The notes under the pieces are model-generated. The model ran no database searches. It saw only the letters and a list, made by a program, of their open reading frames with translations, and was not told the DNA's origin. Position numbers and translations under genes: made by a program. Below are positions 17,455 to 26,355 of a DNA stretch of 64,000 bases, in pieces (position 1 is the first letter of the stretch; each line of letters starts with the position of its first letter). The stretch comes from Thermococcus sp. 2319x1 (GTDB taxonomy: Archaea; Methanobacteriota_B; Thermococci; Thermococcales; Thermococcaceae), in the NCBI RefSeq assembly GCF_001484685.1, contig NZ_CP012200.1, positions 1,234,321 through 1,298,320 of the forward strand, in the 5' to 3' direction.

Positions 17455-18169
17455 GCTTGAGGTCAACGTCTCATTCTCCTATGGCGAAAAGCGGATTTTG
17501 AAGGATGTGAGTTTTTCAGCCAAAAAAGGAGAGTTTTTAGCAGTCGTGGGACCCAACGGCGCTGGGAAGTCCACACTCTTAAAGTGCCTGGTTGGAATTT
17601 TAAGGCCCTCTGGATACGTTAGGCTGAACGGTTTGGATTTGTTGAGCTTAAAGCCCAAAGAACGGGCGAAGTACATTTCTTATGTTCCGCAAAGTTCGTT
17701 TCCCGAGTTCGCGTTTACGGTTGAAGAGTTTGTGGAGCTCGGCACCTATGCAACTAAAGGGGATGTTGAGGGGGCATTAAGAAAGGTGGGGATGTGGGAA
17801 AGACGAAATGAATTTGTAACAAAGCTGAGCGGGGGAGAATACCAGCTGGTGTTGATAGCGAGGGCTCTGGCTCAGGGAAGCAGTGTTATGTTGCTTGATG
17901 AGCCGACTTCTCACCTCGATATCAATCATGCCCTCCAGATAATGAACCTTTTGAAGAGCCTCAAAGACGAGAAAATCCTTGTGGCCGTTATGCACGACCT
18001 AAATTTGGCTTTGAACTATGCAGACAGGGTGATAGTTCTAAACAAAGGACAGATACAGTGGAGCGGCAAATCTTCCGCCCTAACTCCAGAGGTTCTGGAG
18101 GGGGTTTATGGTGTAAAAGCGAAGATAGTTGATGTGGAAGGACAGAGGATTGTTGTGGCTTGGGAATGA
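17447..18169 (+). CDS. ABC transporter ATPase, FecE/BtuD type
   Basis: Energises the preceding permease. Walker A GPNGAGKSTLLK, signature LSGGEYQLV, Walker B SSVMLLDEPTSHLD and the switch His in VMHDLNLAL are all intact. The likely start is the TTG at 17447, which has GGTGAG 5 bases upstream; a GTG at 17438 lies inside that site. It overlaps the permease stop by 8 bases. Size (240 residues) is normal. Confidence 0.9.
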   Translation: MDKLEVNVSFSYGEKRILKDVSFSAKKGEFLAVVGPNGAGKSTLLKCLVGILRPSGYVRLNGLDLLSLKPKERAKYISYVPQSSFPEFAFTVEEFVELGTYATKGDVEGALRKVGMWERRNEFVTKLSGGEYQLVLIARALAQGSSVMLLDEPTSHLDINHALQIMNLLKSLKDEKILVAVMHDLNLALNYADRVIVLNKGQIQWSGKSSALTPEVLEGVYGVKAKIVDVEGQRIVVAWE

Positions 18170-18175
18170 AAAAAT

Positions 18176-18688
18176 TCAAGGTTTTAGAATTGCCTTCAAG
18201 TTGTGAATGATTTCCTGTCTTATGTGTTCTCTGTTCTCTGGCGTTAAAACGTAAAGCTTTCCGTAGTTCCTGAATCGCTTTGCATAATTTCTGTGAACCG
18301 TCGCTAAAAGTGGTTTTTCGCTCTTAACAGCTTTTTCCACAGCTTCTGCAAACTCCCTGCTTTTGTATTCCATTGCGCCAATTTCGTCAATGATTATGAG
18401 GTCTGCGTCTTTGAGCGCCCTTTGTATTGCCAAGACTCCAACGCGGTTTAAGTCCTCAAGATTAACAACGTACTTCCCCACTCTTGGATGCCCTTCTCCG
18501 ATCCATGCTAAGATTCCTTCTTCTCCTGTGTCGAGGGCTTTAATTTTAAATCCGACTCTTCTGCCATTCTCCCTAACTTCCTGCGTTATAAAGCCACCAA
18601 TTTTTAAGTTGTAAGCTTTCAGCTCTTCGGCAACTCTTAATACGAGGGTTGTTTTGCCCGCTCCCGGTAAGCCGGTGATGAAGATTTT
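18176..18688 (-). CDS. Nucleoside-triphosphatase THEP1 family
   Basis: Small P-loop NTPase (170 residues) of the THEP1/Mj-NTPase family; broad NTPase activity is known for the family but its cellular role is not. MKIFITGLPGAGKTTLV is the Walker A start, DADLIIIDEIGAMEYKS the Walker B region. The ATG at 18688 follows GGTGAGCC; the longer frame to 18748 lacks a ribosome site. It is convergent with the ABC ATPase gene, 6 bp apart. Confidence 0.88.
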   Translation of the reverse strand, partial: KIFITGLPGAGKTTLVLRVAEELKAYNLKIGGFITQEVRENGRRVGFKIKALDTGEEGILAWIGEGHPRVGKYVVNLEDLNRVGVLAIQRALKDADLIIIDEIGAMEYKSREFAEAVEKAVKSEKPLLATVHRNYAKRFRNYGKLYVLTPENREHIRQEIIHNLKAILKP

Positions 18689-18723
18689 CATAAGGCTCAC
18701 CGAATTATAAAAAGAAAAGGGAT

Positions 18724-18885
18724 TTAATAATTTGGTGCCACATTCCATGGCCTTTTCACCTTCGGGACTTCTCCAACAAGCCTTTTCCTCTTCGCATTAA
18801 GCCCAATGCACCCGCACATCTCTATAACTCATACTTTTTCGCCGGCATGGTCTATCTCGTTAAACCCTATCCATTTTGTCTCGTT
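18724..18885 (-). pseudogene. Possible gene remnant, family not recognised
   Basis: The minus strand reads NETKWIGFNEIDHAGEKV, an in-frame stop, then VIEMCGCIGLNAKRKRLVGE and VPKVKRPWNVAPNY before a stop. The two halves share one frame, are compositionally protein-like and have no start codon with a ribosome site. This suggests a decayed gene or the end of one. I do not know the family. It lies in the 250 bp between THEP1 and mtnA. Confidence 0.3.
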
Positions 18886-18937
18886 GCACAAAGCAAAATT
18901 TAAATCACTTGACTGAAAGGAACTAAAGGTGATGAGC

Positions 18938-20002
18938 ATGGAGATAAAATACAAGCCCGAAGAACTTACAAAGCTCCCAAGAAGTGTGGAGTTCAGGGAG
19001 GGGAAAGTCTACATTATTGATCAGCTCCTTCTTCCAAGGGAGTTTAAGGTAGTCCCTTTGAGCACTGTTGAAGAAGTTGCCAGGGCAATAAAAATCCTCC
19101 AAGTCCGTGGGGCTCCCGCAATAGGGGCAACAGCAGCTTATGGGTTAGCTTTACTTGCAGAGAACAGCAAAGCAAAGAACAAAGAGGAGTTCTTTGATGA
19201 ATTTTATAAAGCATTTGAAATACTTAGAAACACCCGCCCGACAGCGGTAAATCTTTTCTGGGCACTCAACAGGATTAAAAATCTTGTAGAGGAGCACAGG
19301 GAAGAGAACCTTGGTGAAATAAAAAGGCTGATAGTTGAGGAGGCCCACAAAATAGCGGATGAAGATGTGGAAGCAAACCTCAGGATGGGTCACTATGCGG
19401 CTGAGATTCTTCCGGAGGGGAATATCCTAACCCATTGCAACGCTGGGAGCTTAGCCACAGTACATCTCGGTACGGTCGGAGCAGCACTTAGAGTTATGTA
19501 CAAAGAAGGCAAGCTCAAACTTTTGTGGGTTGACGAGACGAGGCCGGTTCTCCAAGGCGCAAGGCTCTCCGCTTGGGAGTACCACTACGATGGGATTCCA
19601 CTAAAGCTGATAAGCGACAACATGGCGGGCTTTGTGATGCAGCAGGGAATGGTGGATGCGGTAATAGTTGGTGCCGATAGGATAGTTGCCAACGGGGACT
19701 TTGCCAACAAAATTGGAACTTACTCTCTGGCCGTGCTTGCGAAAGAGCACAAAATACCCTTCTTCACCATAGCACCCCTCTCAACCATTGACATGAGCCT
19801 CAAGAGCGGCAAGGAGATTCCAATTGAGGAGAGGCCTAAAGAAGAAGTTTTAACCTGTGGAGGATGCAGAATAGCACCAGATGTTGACGTCTACAACCCA
19901 GCTTTTGACGTAACGCCCCACAAATATCTCACGGCAATAATCACGGACAGAGGAATTGTTTACCCACCTTTCGAAAAGAATTTGAGGAAGCTCTTTGAAT
20001 AG
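18938..20002 (+). CDS. mtnA: S-methyl-5-thioribose-1-phosphate isomerase (MtnA)
   Basis: Isomerises methylthioribose-1-phosphate to methylthioribulose-1-phosphate in 5'-methylthioadenosine recycling; the phosphorylase that makes its substrate is at 48171. ILTHCNAGSLATVHLGT holds the catalytic Cys, GADRIVANGDFANKIGTY the catalytic Asp. KILQVRGAPAIGATAAYG is the phosphate-binding region. At 354 residues it fits MtnA. The related ribose-1,5-bisphosphate isomerases share these residues and are the main alternative. The ATG at 18938 follows GGTGATG; TATA AATTTAAATC lies at 18896-18905. Confidence 0.85.
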   Translation: MEIKYKPEELTKLPRSVEFREGKVYIIDQLLLPREFKVVPLSTVEEVARAIKILQVRGAPAIGATAAYGLALLAENSKAKNKEEFFDEFYKAFEILRNTRPTAVNLFWALNRIKNLVEEHREENLGEIKRLIVEEAHKIADEDVEANLRMGHYAAEILPEGNILTHCNAGSLATVHLGTVGAALRVMYKEGKLKLLWVDETRPVLQGARLSAWEYHYDGIPLKLISDNMAGFVMQQGMVDAVIVGADRIVANGDFANKIGTYSLAVLAKEHKIPFFTIAPLSTIDMSLKSGKEIPIEERPKEEVLTCGGCRIAPDVDVYNPAFDVTPHKYLTAIITDRGIVYPPFEKNLRKLFE

Positions 20003-20061
20003 CGTTGGGGTAAATTAAACACGAATGGGCACAGGGTTTTGAAATGTGAATGCGGTTTTAA

Positions 20062-20223
20062 GGCCGATAGAGACTTATCGGCTCTTTGAATATTCGTTTG
20101 AAAGCCTTGAAGATGTGGGGAGTTTCCGTTCCCCCCGAAAGCCGGCCAATGAAGACGGGAGGCTGGAAGGTTATTCGCTACGAGTGGTGCGGGAGTTCCA
20201 CCCGTGCCAAAAGTAGCGGATAA
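20062..20223 (+). ncRNA. Candidate structured RNA, strand uncertain
   Basis: The 269 bp between mtnA and the alcohol dehydrogenase hold four strong hairpins in a GC-rich block. They are: GCCGATA/TATCGGC (20063-20082); GGGGA/TCCCC (20117-20134); CCGGCC/GGCTGG (20142-20166, one GT pair); and a two-storey stem with TTATTCGCTAC/GTAGCGGATAA outside (20171-20181, 20213-20223) and GGTGCGGG/CCCGTGCC inside (20186-20208). No protein-like frame is seen. GC-rich islands of this kind in Thermococcales are often stable RNAs (the Hgc families were found this way). No box C/D or clear ACA was found. The block ends just before the next gene's TATA. Confidence 0.4.
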
Positions 20224-20271
20224 TCAGAACGGTTTAAATATTCCCCCTCAATATTATTTTTGGTGATGAAT

Positions 20272-21414
20272 ATGAAGTTCTTCAGCTTAAAAACGAGGAT
20301 AGCAGTTGGAGAAGGAAGCCTTAAGTACGTGCAGAGTATTGCTATGAACCACGAGAGGGTCTTGATCTTATCCAGCAAGTCAATGCGCATTCATGGGTTC
20401 TTAAACGAGGTTATGGACTACGCAGAGGAAGCTGGAGCGGAAGTTGATGTTATAGAGGGCTTACCTGCAGAGCCAAGCTATGAGGACGTTGAGGAGCTGA
20501 TGCCAAGGGTTAGGGAGTTTTCTCCGGATTTGCTCATAGCCCTCGGAGGCGGAAGCGTAATAGACATTGCTAAAGCGATAAAAGTATTCTATGATGCTCC
20601 AGAGCTGAGCTTTGAGGAAATCGCATTCCTCGACAGGTTTACAAAGCCTCCCAAAGTTATTCCCAAGCTCAAGACTCCTTTGGTGGCAATACCCTCCACA
20701 AGCGGTGCTGGGAGTGAAGTTTCAGCGGCAAGTGTTCTCAAGAAAGATGGTGTAAAATACAACTTCGTCTCATTTGAAATTGCTCCAGAGTACGCTATTT
20801 TGGATCCAAGGTTGCCCAAAACGATGCCAAGGGAAGTTGCAAGGAACAGTGGCTTAGATGTTCTGGTTCATGGGGTTGAAGCTTACACAACGACTGCAGC
20901 TACTCCCTTCAGCGATGCGATGGCCATAAATGCTATAAAAACGGTCTTCAAGTGGCTTCCATTGTCCGTTAATGGCGATGAAACCGCAAGAGAGAAAATC
21001 CACTATGCGGCAACGATGGCTGGGATAGCTTTCTTGAACGCCCGTCTCGGAATATGTCACAGCTTAAGCCACAAAGCGGCCTGGATTGGTCCCCATGGGC
21101 TGCTCAATGCGATTTTCCTCCCATACGTGGTTGAGTTCAACATGAAAAGCGACTATGCAAGAAAGAAATACGCTGAGATAGCAAGGGAAATAGGATTCAA
21201 AACCGCTGAAGAGCTGGTCGAAGTTGTCAAAGAGTTTAACGAAATGCTCGGTGTGCCAAAGCTTAGTGACCTCGTTGATGAGGAGGTTTTCATGGCAAAG
21301 CTGGATGAGATGGCAGAGAAGGCCTATGCAGACCCTCTGGTCAACTTCAATCCCGTGGAACCCAGCGTTGAGGATATGAAAGAACTCTATAAAAAAGCCT
21401 ACTATGCCGAGTGA
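20272..21414 (+). CDS. Iron-containing alcohol dehydrogenase
   Basis: Group III (Fe-dependent) alcohol dehydrogenase; such enzymes in Thermococcales reduce aldehydes to alcohols with NADPH. The nucleotide-binding GGGSVIDIAKAI is at about residue 90. Metal ligands are visible in NSGLDVLVHGVEAY (Asp and nearby His) and ICHSLSHKAAWIGPHGLLNA (three His). Length 380 is normal. The ATG at 20272 follows GGTGATG; TATA GGTTTAAATA lies at 20231-20240. An earlier ATG at 20266 is possible. The alcohol substrate is not evident. Confidence 0.87.
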   Translation: MKFFSLKTRIAVGEGSLKYVQSIAMNHERVLILSSKSMRIHGFLNEVMDYAEEAGAEVDVIEGLPAEPSYEDVEELMPRVREFSPDLLIALGGGSVIDIAKAIKVFYDAPELSFEEIAFLDRFTKPPKVIPKLKTPLVAIPSTSGAGSEVSAASVLKKDGVKYNFVSFEIAPEYAILDPRLPKTMPREVARNSGLDVLVHGVEAYTTTAATPFSDAMAINAIKTVFKWLPLSVNGDETAREKIHYAATMAGIAFLNARLGICHSLSHKAAWIGPHGLLNAIFLPYVVEFNMKSDYARKKYAEIAREIGFKTAEELVEVVKEFNEMLGVPKLSDLVDEEVFMAKLDEMAEKAYADPLVNFNPVEPSVEDMKELYKKAYYAE

Positions 21415-21443
21415 TTTTTAAACCCTCTTTCGCACTTTTTATC

Positions 21444-24194
21444 ATGCATCCCCTTTTAAAAAGGGCCATAGAAGAGAAGTTCGGGAGCCTTAATGAGCTC
21501 CAGATGAGGGCTTTTGAGGAGGTTAGCTCTGGAAAAAGCGTTTTAATCGTAGCTCCCACCGGAAGCGGAAAAACCGAGGCCGCTGTACTTCCAGTTTTTA
21601 ACGCAATTTTAGAGGAAAAGCTATACCCCATCTCCGTCATCTATATAGCCCCTTTAAAGGCTCTTAACAGGGACTTGCTGGACAGATTGCTTTGGTGGGG
21701 AAAGAGACTGGGGCTTAACGTGGAGGTGAGGCATGGGGATACCTCCTCCTACAGAAAGGCACAGCAGGTGAAAAAGCCTCCCCACATGCTCATCATAACC
21801 CCCGAAACCCTTGGAGTAATCCTCACGATGAAGTCTTTTCGAAAAGTCCTCAAAAACGTTAGATTTGTGGTGGTAGATGAGATAGTGGAGCTCGTCGATA
21901 ACAAGAGGGGTGTCCAGCTTAGCTTGGCCCTTGAGAGGCTTGCTGAGCTTGCAGATTTTCAGAGGATTGGTCTTTCGGCAACCGTTGGGAACGAAGAGGA
22001 GATTAAGGCTTGGCTCAAGGCGGAGAGCATTGTCAAACCACCAATTGAAAAGGGTTACAAAATTAAAGTCCTCTTTCCGCAGCCCGATGAAAAAGACCTT
22101 GAACTTGCTAGGAACCTAAGTATTCCCCTTGATGTTGCCACAAGGTTAAGGGTTCTCTGGGAGATAATAGAAAAGCATGAAAGAGCCCTGATCTTCACAA
22201 ACACGAGACAGTTCGCTGAGATTCTCGCTCACCGATTGAAAGCATGGGGCAAGCCAGTAGAAGTCCATCACGGCAGCCTTTCACGAGAAGCGAGGATAAG
22301 TGCCGAGAGGGCTTTAAAAGAAGGCAAGATAAAAGCCCTTGTGTGCACATCTTCCATGGAGCTTGGAATTGATATCGGGGATGTGGACGTTGTAATCCAA
22401 TATATGAGCCCAAGACAGGTAAACAGGGTTATTCAGAGAATAGGCAGAGCAAAGCACAGGGCGGGGGAAGTTAGTGAAGGCTATATAATCGCCACAAACA
22501 TTGAGGATTACCTCGAAAGCCTTGTAATAGCCCAGAGGGCACTTGAAGGGAAGCTCGAGGCTGTGAAGCCATATGAAAACGCCCTTGATGTTCTCGGTCA
22601 TTTTGTTGTGGGACTCCTAATAGAGCACAGGAGACTGCCTAAGGAAACCCCTTTTGAGATCGCAAAGAAAGCTTATCCCTACAGGAATCTGAGGTGGGAA
22701 GAATACGGCGAAGTTTTAAACATGCTGAGCGAGGCACGTTTAATCGGTTATGATGAGGAAAGAAGCCTTCTCTATTTGAGGAGAGGGGCTTATCAGTATT
22801 ACTATGAGAACCTTTCCACGATTCCCGATGAAATCAGCTACAGGGTTTTTGACATAAAAAGCGGGCGGATAATTGGCCGCTTGGATGAGAGCTTCGTGAT
22901 GAATCTCGAGGAAGGGGTGGAGTTTATAATGCATGGCAGAAGCTGGATTTTGCTGGGCATTGATGGGGAGTCAAGGCTGTTGAAGGTAAGGGAGAGCGAG
23001 AGTCTGGAAAGCGCTGTGCCGAGCTGGGAGGGGGAGATGATACCTGTCCCCTTTGAAGTGGCCCAAGACGTTGGAAGGCTAAAAAGGGAGCTTCTTTTCG
23101 ATTTTAACTCCGGCAGGGCTCTTATCTCTAGGGTCGATTTCAAAGATGAGGAACTTGAACTTGCCCTTTCAATTCTAAAGAAGCAGGAACCTTTGGGCAG
23201 TGACAGAGACATTGGAATAGAATCCCTCCCTAAGGCGTTAGTTATCCACGCAGATTTTGGAAACAGAGCTAACGAAGCCATCGGAAGGTTTCTTTTAGCT
23301 TTTTTGGCGACAAAATACGGGAAGGTCTTCTCCATGAAGGCGCAGGCTCATGCAATAGTTGTTAATTCGCCCTTCCAGCTCAATCCGGATGAGGTTAAGG
23401 AGTGCCTTCTCCATGATGCGAGAGCACTTCCGTTTGTTCTTTCTAAGGCGGTGAGAGACAGCCCGGCTTACAGATGGAGAATGCTGAATGTAGCGAAAAG
23501 GATTGGAGTGTTGAGGAGAGAGGCGAGAATAAGAAAAATTGAGTTGCTCTTTGAGGGGACTGTAATTGAAAAAGAAACATTAAATGAGCTTTTCCATGAT
23601 AAGCTCGATGTGGAGAAGGCCGAAGAGATTTTAAAATCCATTAAGAATGGAAAAATCCGGATAAGGGGAATTTTAAGGAGAGAACCTTCACCCCTTGCTC
23701 TCCCCAACTTAAGCGTTGGCGGAGAGTTTTTGGTCAGTGGGGAGCTTGAGAAAGACGAGATACTGATGCTGTTTAAGGAAAGGCTTCTCAACACGGAAGT
23801 TGCGCTAATATGCACCAACTGCGGGTGGAAGAGCACCACTAAAGTTCTGCGCTTAAAGAACCGTTTGGATTATCTTCACTGCCCTAAGTGCTCCTCCAGA
23901 ATGGTTGCCGTTGCTCATCCGATAGACGCTGAACTGTTTATTTCAGCATTGAAAAAGCTTAGGAAGGGGGAGAAGCTTGAAAAAGAAGAGGAAAGCGCCT
24001 ACAGGAGATTAATAAAGGCGAGCGACCTGCTCAAGGCTTACGGTTTTGATGCCGTTTTGGCACTGGCAAGTTATGGGGTGGGACCGGATACGGCTGCAAG
24101 AATTTTAAGTCAATATAAGGGGGAAGCGCTTTTGGCTGCTCTCTTGGAAGCCGAGAGGAGGTATATAAGGACAAGAAAGTTCTGGAAAGAGTAG
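21444..24194 (+). CDS. Lhr-family superfamily 2 helicase
   Basis: Large DNA/RNA helicase of the archaeal Lhr family (916 residues), implicated in repair or strand annealing. Walker A APTGSGKTEA, motif Ia YIAPLKALNRDL, motif III LSATVG, motif V SSMELGIDIG and motif VI QRIGRAKHR are present. Motif II is DEIV rather than the usual DEIH/DEVH. Near the C-terminus CTNCGW and CPKCSS form a zinc ribbon. The ATG at 21444 starts MHPLLKRAIEEKFG with little leader. Earlier in-frame codons overlap the preceding gene and TATA-like TTTTTAAACCC. Confidence 0.88.
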   Translation: MHPLLKRAIEEKFGSLNELQMRAFEEVSSGKSVLIVAPTGSGKTEAAVLPVFNAILEEKLYPISVIYIAPLKALNRDLLDRLLWWGKRLGLNVEVRHGDTSSYRKAQQVKKPPHMLIITPETLGVILTMKSFRKVLKNVRFVVVDEIVELVDNKRGVQLSLALERLAELADFQRIGLSATVGNEEEIKAWLKAESIVKPPIEKGYKIKVLFPQPDEKDLELARNLSIPLDVATRLRVLWEIIEKHERALIFTNTRQFAEILAHRLKAWGKPVEVHHGSLSREARISAERALKEGKIKALVCTSSMELGIDIGDVDVVIQYMSPRQVNRVIQRIGRAKHRAGEVSEGYIIATNIEDYLESLVIAQRALEGKLEAVKPYENALDVLGHFVVGLLIEHRRLPKETPFEIAKKAYPYRNLRWEEYGEVLNMLSEARLIGYDEERSLLYLRRGAYQYYYENLSTIPDEISYRVFDIKSGRIIGRLDESFVMNLEEGVEFIMHGRSWILLGIDGESRLLKVRESESLESAVPSWEGEMIPVPFEVAQDVGRLKRELLFDFNSGRALISRVDFKDEELELALSILKKQEPLGSDRDIGIESLPKALVIHADFGNRANEAIGRFLLAFLATKYGKVFSMKAQAHAIVVNSPFQLNPDEVKECLLHDARALPFVLSKAVRDSPAYRWRMLNVAKRIGVLRREARIRKIELLFEGTVIEKETLNELFHDKLDVEKAEEILKSIKNGKIRIRGILRREPSPLALPNLSVGGEFLVSGELEKDEILMLFKERLLNTEVALICTNCGWKSTTKVLRLKNRLDYLHCPKCSSRMVAVAHPIDAELFISALKKLRKGEKLEKEEESAYRRLIKASDLLKAYGFDAVLALASYGVGPDTAARILSQYKGEALLAALLEAERRYIRTRKFWKE

Positions 24195-25127
24195 TCAAGT
24201 TTTCAAAAATTCCTCTAAGATGTCCAAAAACTCTTTTGGCTTTTCTTCATGTGGCAAATGCCCGCATTTCTCCATCACGACCAGCTTGGAGTTTGGGAGA
24301 ATCTGATGCAGCTTTTCTCCGCTCTTCAGTGGTACTATCGCATCTTCCCTGCCGTGGACTATTAGGGCGGGAATGCTTAGAGTGCTGAGGTCTTCGGTTA
24401 TATCCGGATAGCTGCTGTATTTGGTCACCCAGAAAAGCCCTTTGTCCCAGTCTTTAGCCTTCAGTGGCTTCTTATACCCTTCCCGGACTTCATCGGTAAG
24501 TTTGGTTTTGTTGTACCATGCATTTTCGAGTATGTTCTCAAGTCTTCCAACAGAAAGCCGAAGGACTAAAGGAAAGTACTTTTCTGTCCACGGAAGGGAA
24601 AATAAGAACTTCTGAAGGCGGCCCTGATTTCTTGCCTCCCATGCAGGAGCCACGAGGACAAGTTTTTCTACCCTTTCTGGGGCTTTTATGGCTACCAAGA
24701 GGGCTATCCCGGCACCGGCAGAATGTCCCACCAAAGTGGCTTTTTCCATTCCAAGTTTATTCATCAGCTCTAAAGTCAGCTCCGCGGCTCCCTCGGGAGA
24801 ATAGGGATTACAGGGCAATTCTTTCGGATTTTTTCTTTCCGTGAGCCCGAAACCTGGGCGATCAAATGCCACTACCCTAACTCCTAAGTCACTTTCGAGC
24901 AGGTATCTCCAAGAAAACGTACTGGCACCAAAGCCATGCAAAAGAAGCAGGTTGCTCTCACCGGGTTTCTCCACATAGTGAACCCTTAGCCCGCATACCT
25001 CAATGAATTTGCTCTCTGGAAGTGATATCTCCTCTACGTTCTGCCCGGTGCTTGGAATTGGAATTGCATAGAGAATGATCAGAAGCAAAAAGAGGGCACC
25101 AAAAAATTTGTAGAGTGTCCCTTTCAA
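24195..25127 (-). CDS. Membrane-anchored or secreted alpha/beta hydrolase
   Basis: Serine hydrolase with an N-terminal hydrophobic segment (FFGALFLLLIILYAIPI) acting as a signal anchor. The fold markers are LLLLHGFGAST (oxyanion loop), GHSAGAG (nucleophile Ser), HGREDAIVP (Asp) and CGHLPHEE (His), all in order over 310 residues. The substrate is unknown; lipase or esterase activity is typical. It starts right after the M20 peptidase gene and is probably cotranscribed with it. Confidence 0.85.
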   Translation of the reverse strand: MKGTLYKFFGALFLLLIILYAIPIPSTGQNVEEISLPESKFIEVCGLRVHYVEKPGESNLLLLHGFGASTFSWRYLLESDLGVRVVAFDRPGFGLTERKNPKELPCNPYSPEGAAELTLELMNKLGMEKATLVGHSAGAGIALLVAIKAPERVEKLVLVAPAWEARNQGRLQKFLFSLPWTEKYFPLVLRLSVGRLENILENAWYNKTKLTDEVREGYKKPLKAKDWDKGLFWVTKYSSYPDITEDLSTLSIPALIVHGREDAIVPLKSGEKLHQILPNSKLVVMEKCGHLPHEEKPKEFLDILEEFLKT

Positions 25128-25129
25128 TC

Positions 25130-26182
25130 TCAGCTCCTCCCATAGATTTCGTTGACCTTCTTTAAGAACTCACTCGCCTTGACAACATCTCTAACGTCTA
25201 TCCTTTCACCCTTTGTGTGGGAGATATCAAGGTTTCCGGGGCCGAAGACAATCGTCTTTGTCCCGTTGTACATGAAGTTAATTGCATCCGTCCAGCTTCT
25301 CATCCCCCCGAAGTCTTCCAGATCAACTTCTTCCATGGCCTTTTTGGCTAATTGAACTATCTCTTCGCTCTCGTCAAGTTCATAGCCGTCCCATATTTCT
25401 GTGTACTCATAGCGGAGTGTGTATTCATCCAAGATGGGCTCCATCAAGTCCAGAACGTCCTCAACTTCCTGATTGGGTAAGAGCCTCGCTTCAAACCTTC
25501 CCTTGCAGAGGGCTGGAATTAGGTAGTAGGGGTTCTCACATATCAGCTCCTGCAGTCCTATGTAGGCATCGAAGTACTTCCCCTTCTGCTTGAAGGGTTC
25601 GAGGGCCTTAAGCTCCTCTATCATTTTGTAAGCTTGGTCTATGGCATTTATCCCGCTTTCGGGACATGCTCCGTGAGCTTCTTTTCCGTCAACTTCGAAG
25701 TAAGCTTCTATGTTTCCCGCATGGGCTATGTGCACCTCAAGGTCGGTTGGCTCTATTACTATTGCCATCTTTGGCTTGTAGCGCTCCATAAACAGGGCAG
25801 AGCCCATTCCGCCTTTTTCTTCATCGCTCACAAACACAACTCCGACGTTAAGGTCTTGCTTTTCTCTCTTTAGGCTCTCAAGCATCAGAAGGACGCTTGC
25901 AAGTCCACCTTTGACGTCGCTTGCCCCCGTTCCATAGACTATGTTTCCCCTAACGAATGGTTCCGCCCTTACATCTATCGTATCCATGTGAACCTCAAAG
26001 AAGAGCTCAGCCTCGGGGTTTACGACGAGATCGATCACCCTTCCATCGCTCTCTATGTGGACGTCATAGTCCAATCTGTGGAGGAACTCCATTATGTGCA
26101 ATGCAAGGCGGTCTTCCTGCCCTGAGGGGGAGGGAATCTTTAAAAGCTCGACCAAAATTTCCTTTGCTCTCTCGGCTTTCAT
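25130..26182 (-). CDS. M20 family metallopeptidase/deacylase
   Basis: Zinc-dependent hydrolase related to acetylornithine deacetylase, succinyl-diaminopimelate desuccinylase and LysK. LFFEVHMDTIDV carries the first metal ligands, YGTGASDVKGGLAS the bridging Asp, VFVSDEEKGGMGS the catalytic Glu pair, and IVIEPTDLEVH a further ligand; the final His is in GNLDISHTKGE. Length 350 is somewhat above LysK of Thermococcus, so a different amide substrate is possible. The ATG at 26182 follows GGTGAG. Confidence 0.82.
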   Translation of the reverse strand: MKAERAKEILVELLKIPSPSGQEDRLALHIMEFLHRLDYDVHIESDGRVIDLVVNPEAELFFEVHMDTIDVRAEPFVRGNIVYGTGASDVKGGLASVLLMLESLKREKQDLNVGVVFVSDEEKGGMGSALFMERYKPKMAIVIEPTDLEVHIAHAGNIEAYFEVDGKEAHGACPESGINAIDQAYKMIEELKALEPFKQKGKYFDAYIGLQELICENPYYLIPALCKGRFEARLLPNQEVEDVLDLMEPILDEYTLRYEYTEIWDGYELDESEEIVQLAKKAMEEVDLEDFGGMRSWTDAINFMYNGTKTIVFGPGNLDISHTKGERIDVRDVVKASEFLKKVNEIYGRS

Positions 26183-26272
26183 TTGGCTCACCTAAATAAA
26201 ACTTAGTACTTTGACTTAATAAATACTGTGGGAAAGGAAAACTTTATTTGCTAGTCAGATTATCCACCCTCA

Positions 26273-26338
26273 GGCGATGAAGAGATTCATCCCTCCTGAC
26301 GGGAGCTTTAGGATGAAGAGGCGGTCCCCCCTCGAGCC
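26273..26338 (+). ncRNA. Box C/D guide RNA (candidate)
   Basis: Stem GGC, box C GATGA at 26276, guide ending CATCCCTC, D' box CTGA at 26296, C' box GATGA at 26312, guide ending GCGGTCCCCCC, D-like TCGA at 26332 and closing GCC. TATA ACTTTATTTG at 26241-26250 is centred 26 bp upstream of the stem, and CCTTTTT follows the RNA. The D' to C' spacer is longer than usual (12 bases) and D deviates from CTGA, so the call is less firm than for the RNAs at 7.7 and 60.6 kb. Targets not recognised. Confidence 0.55.
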
Positions 26339-26355
26339 TTTTTGAGGTGATTGCG

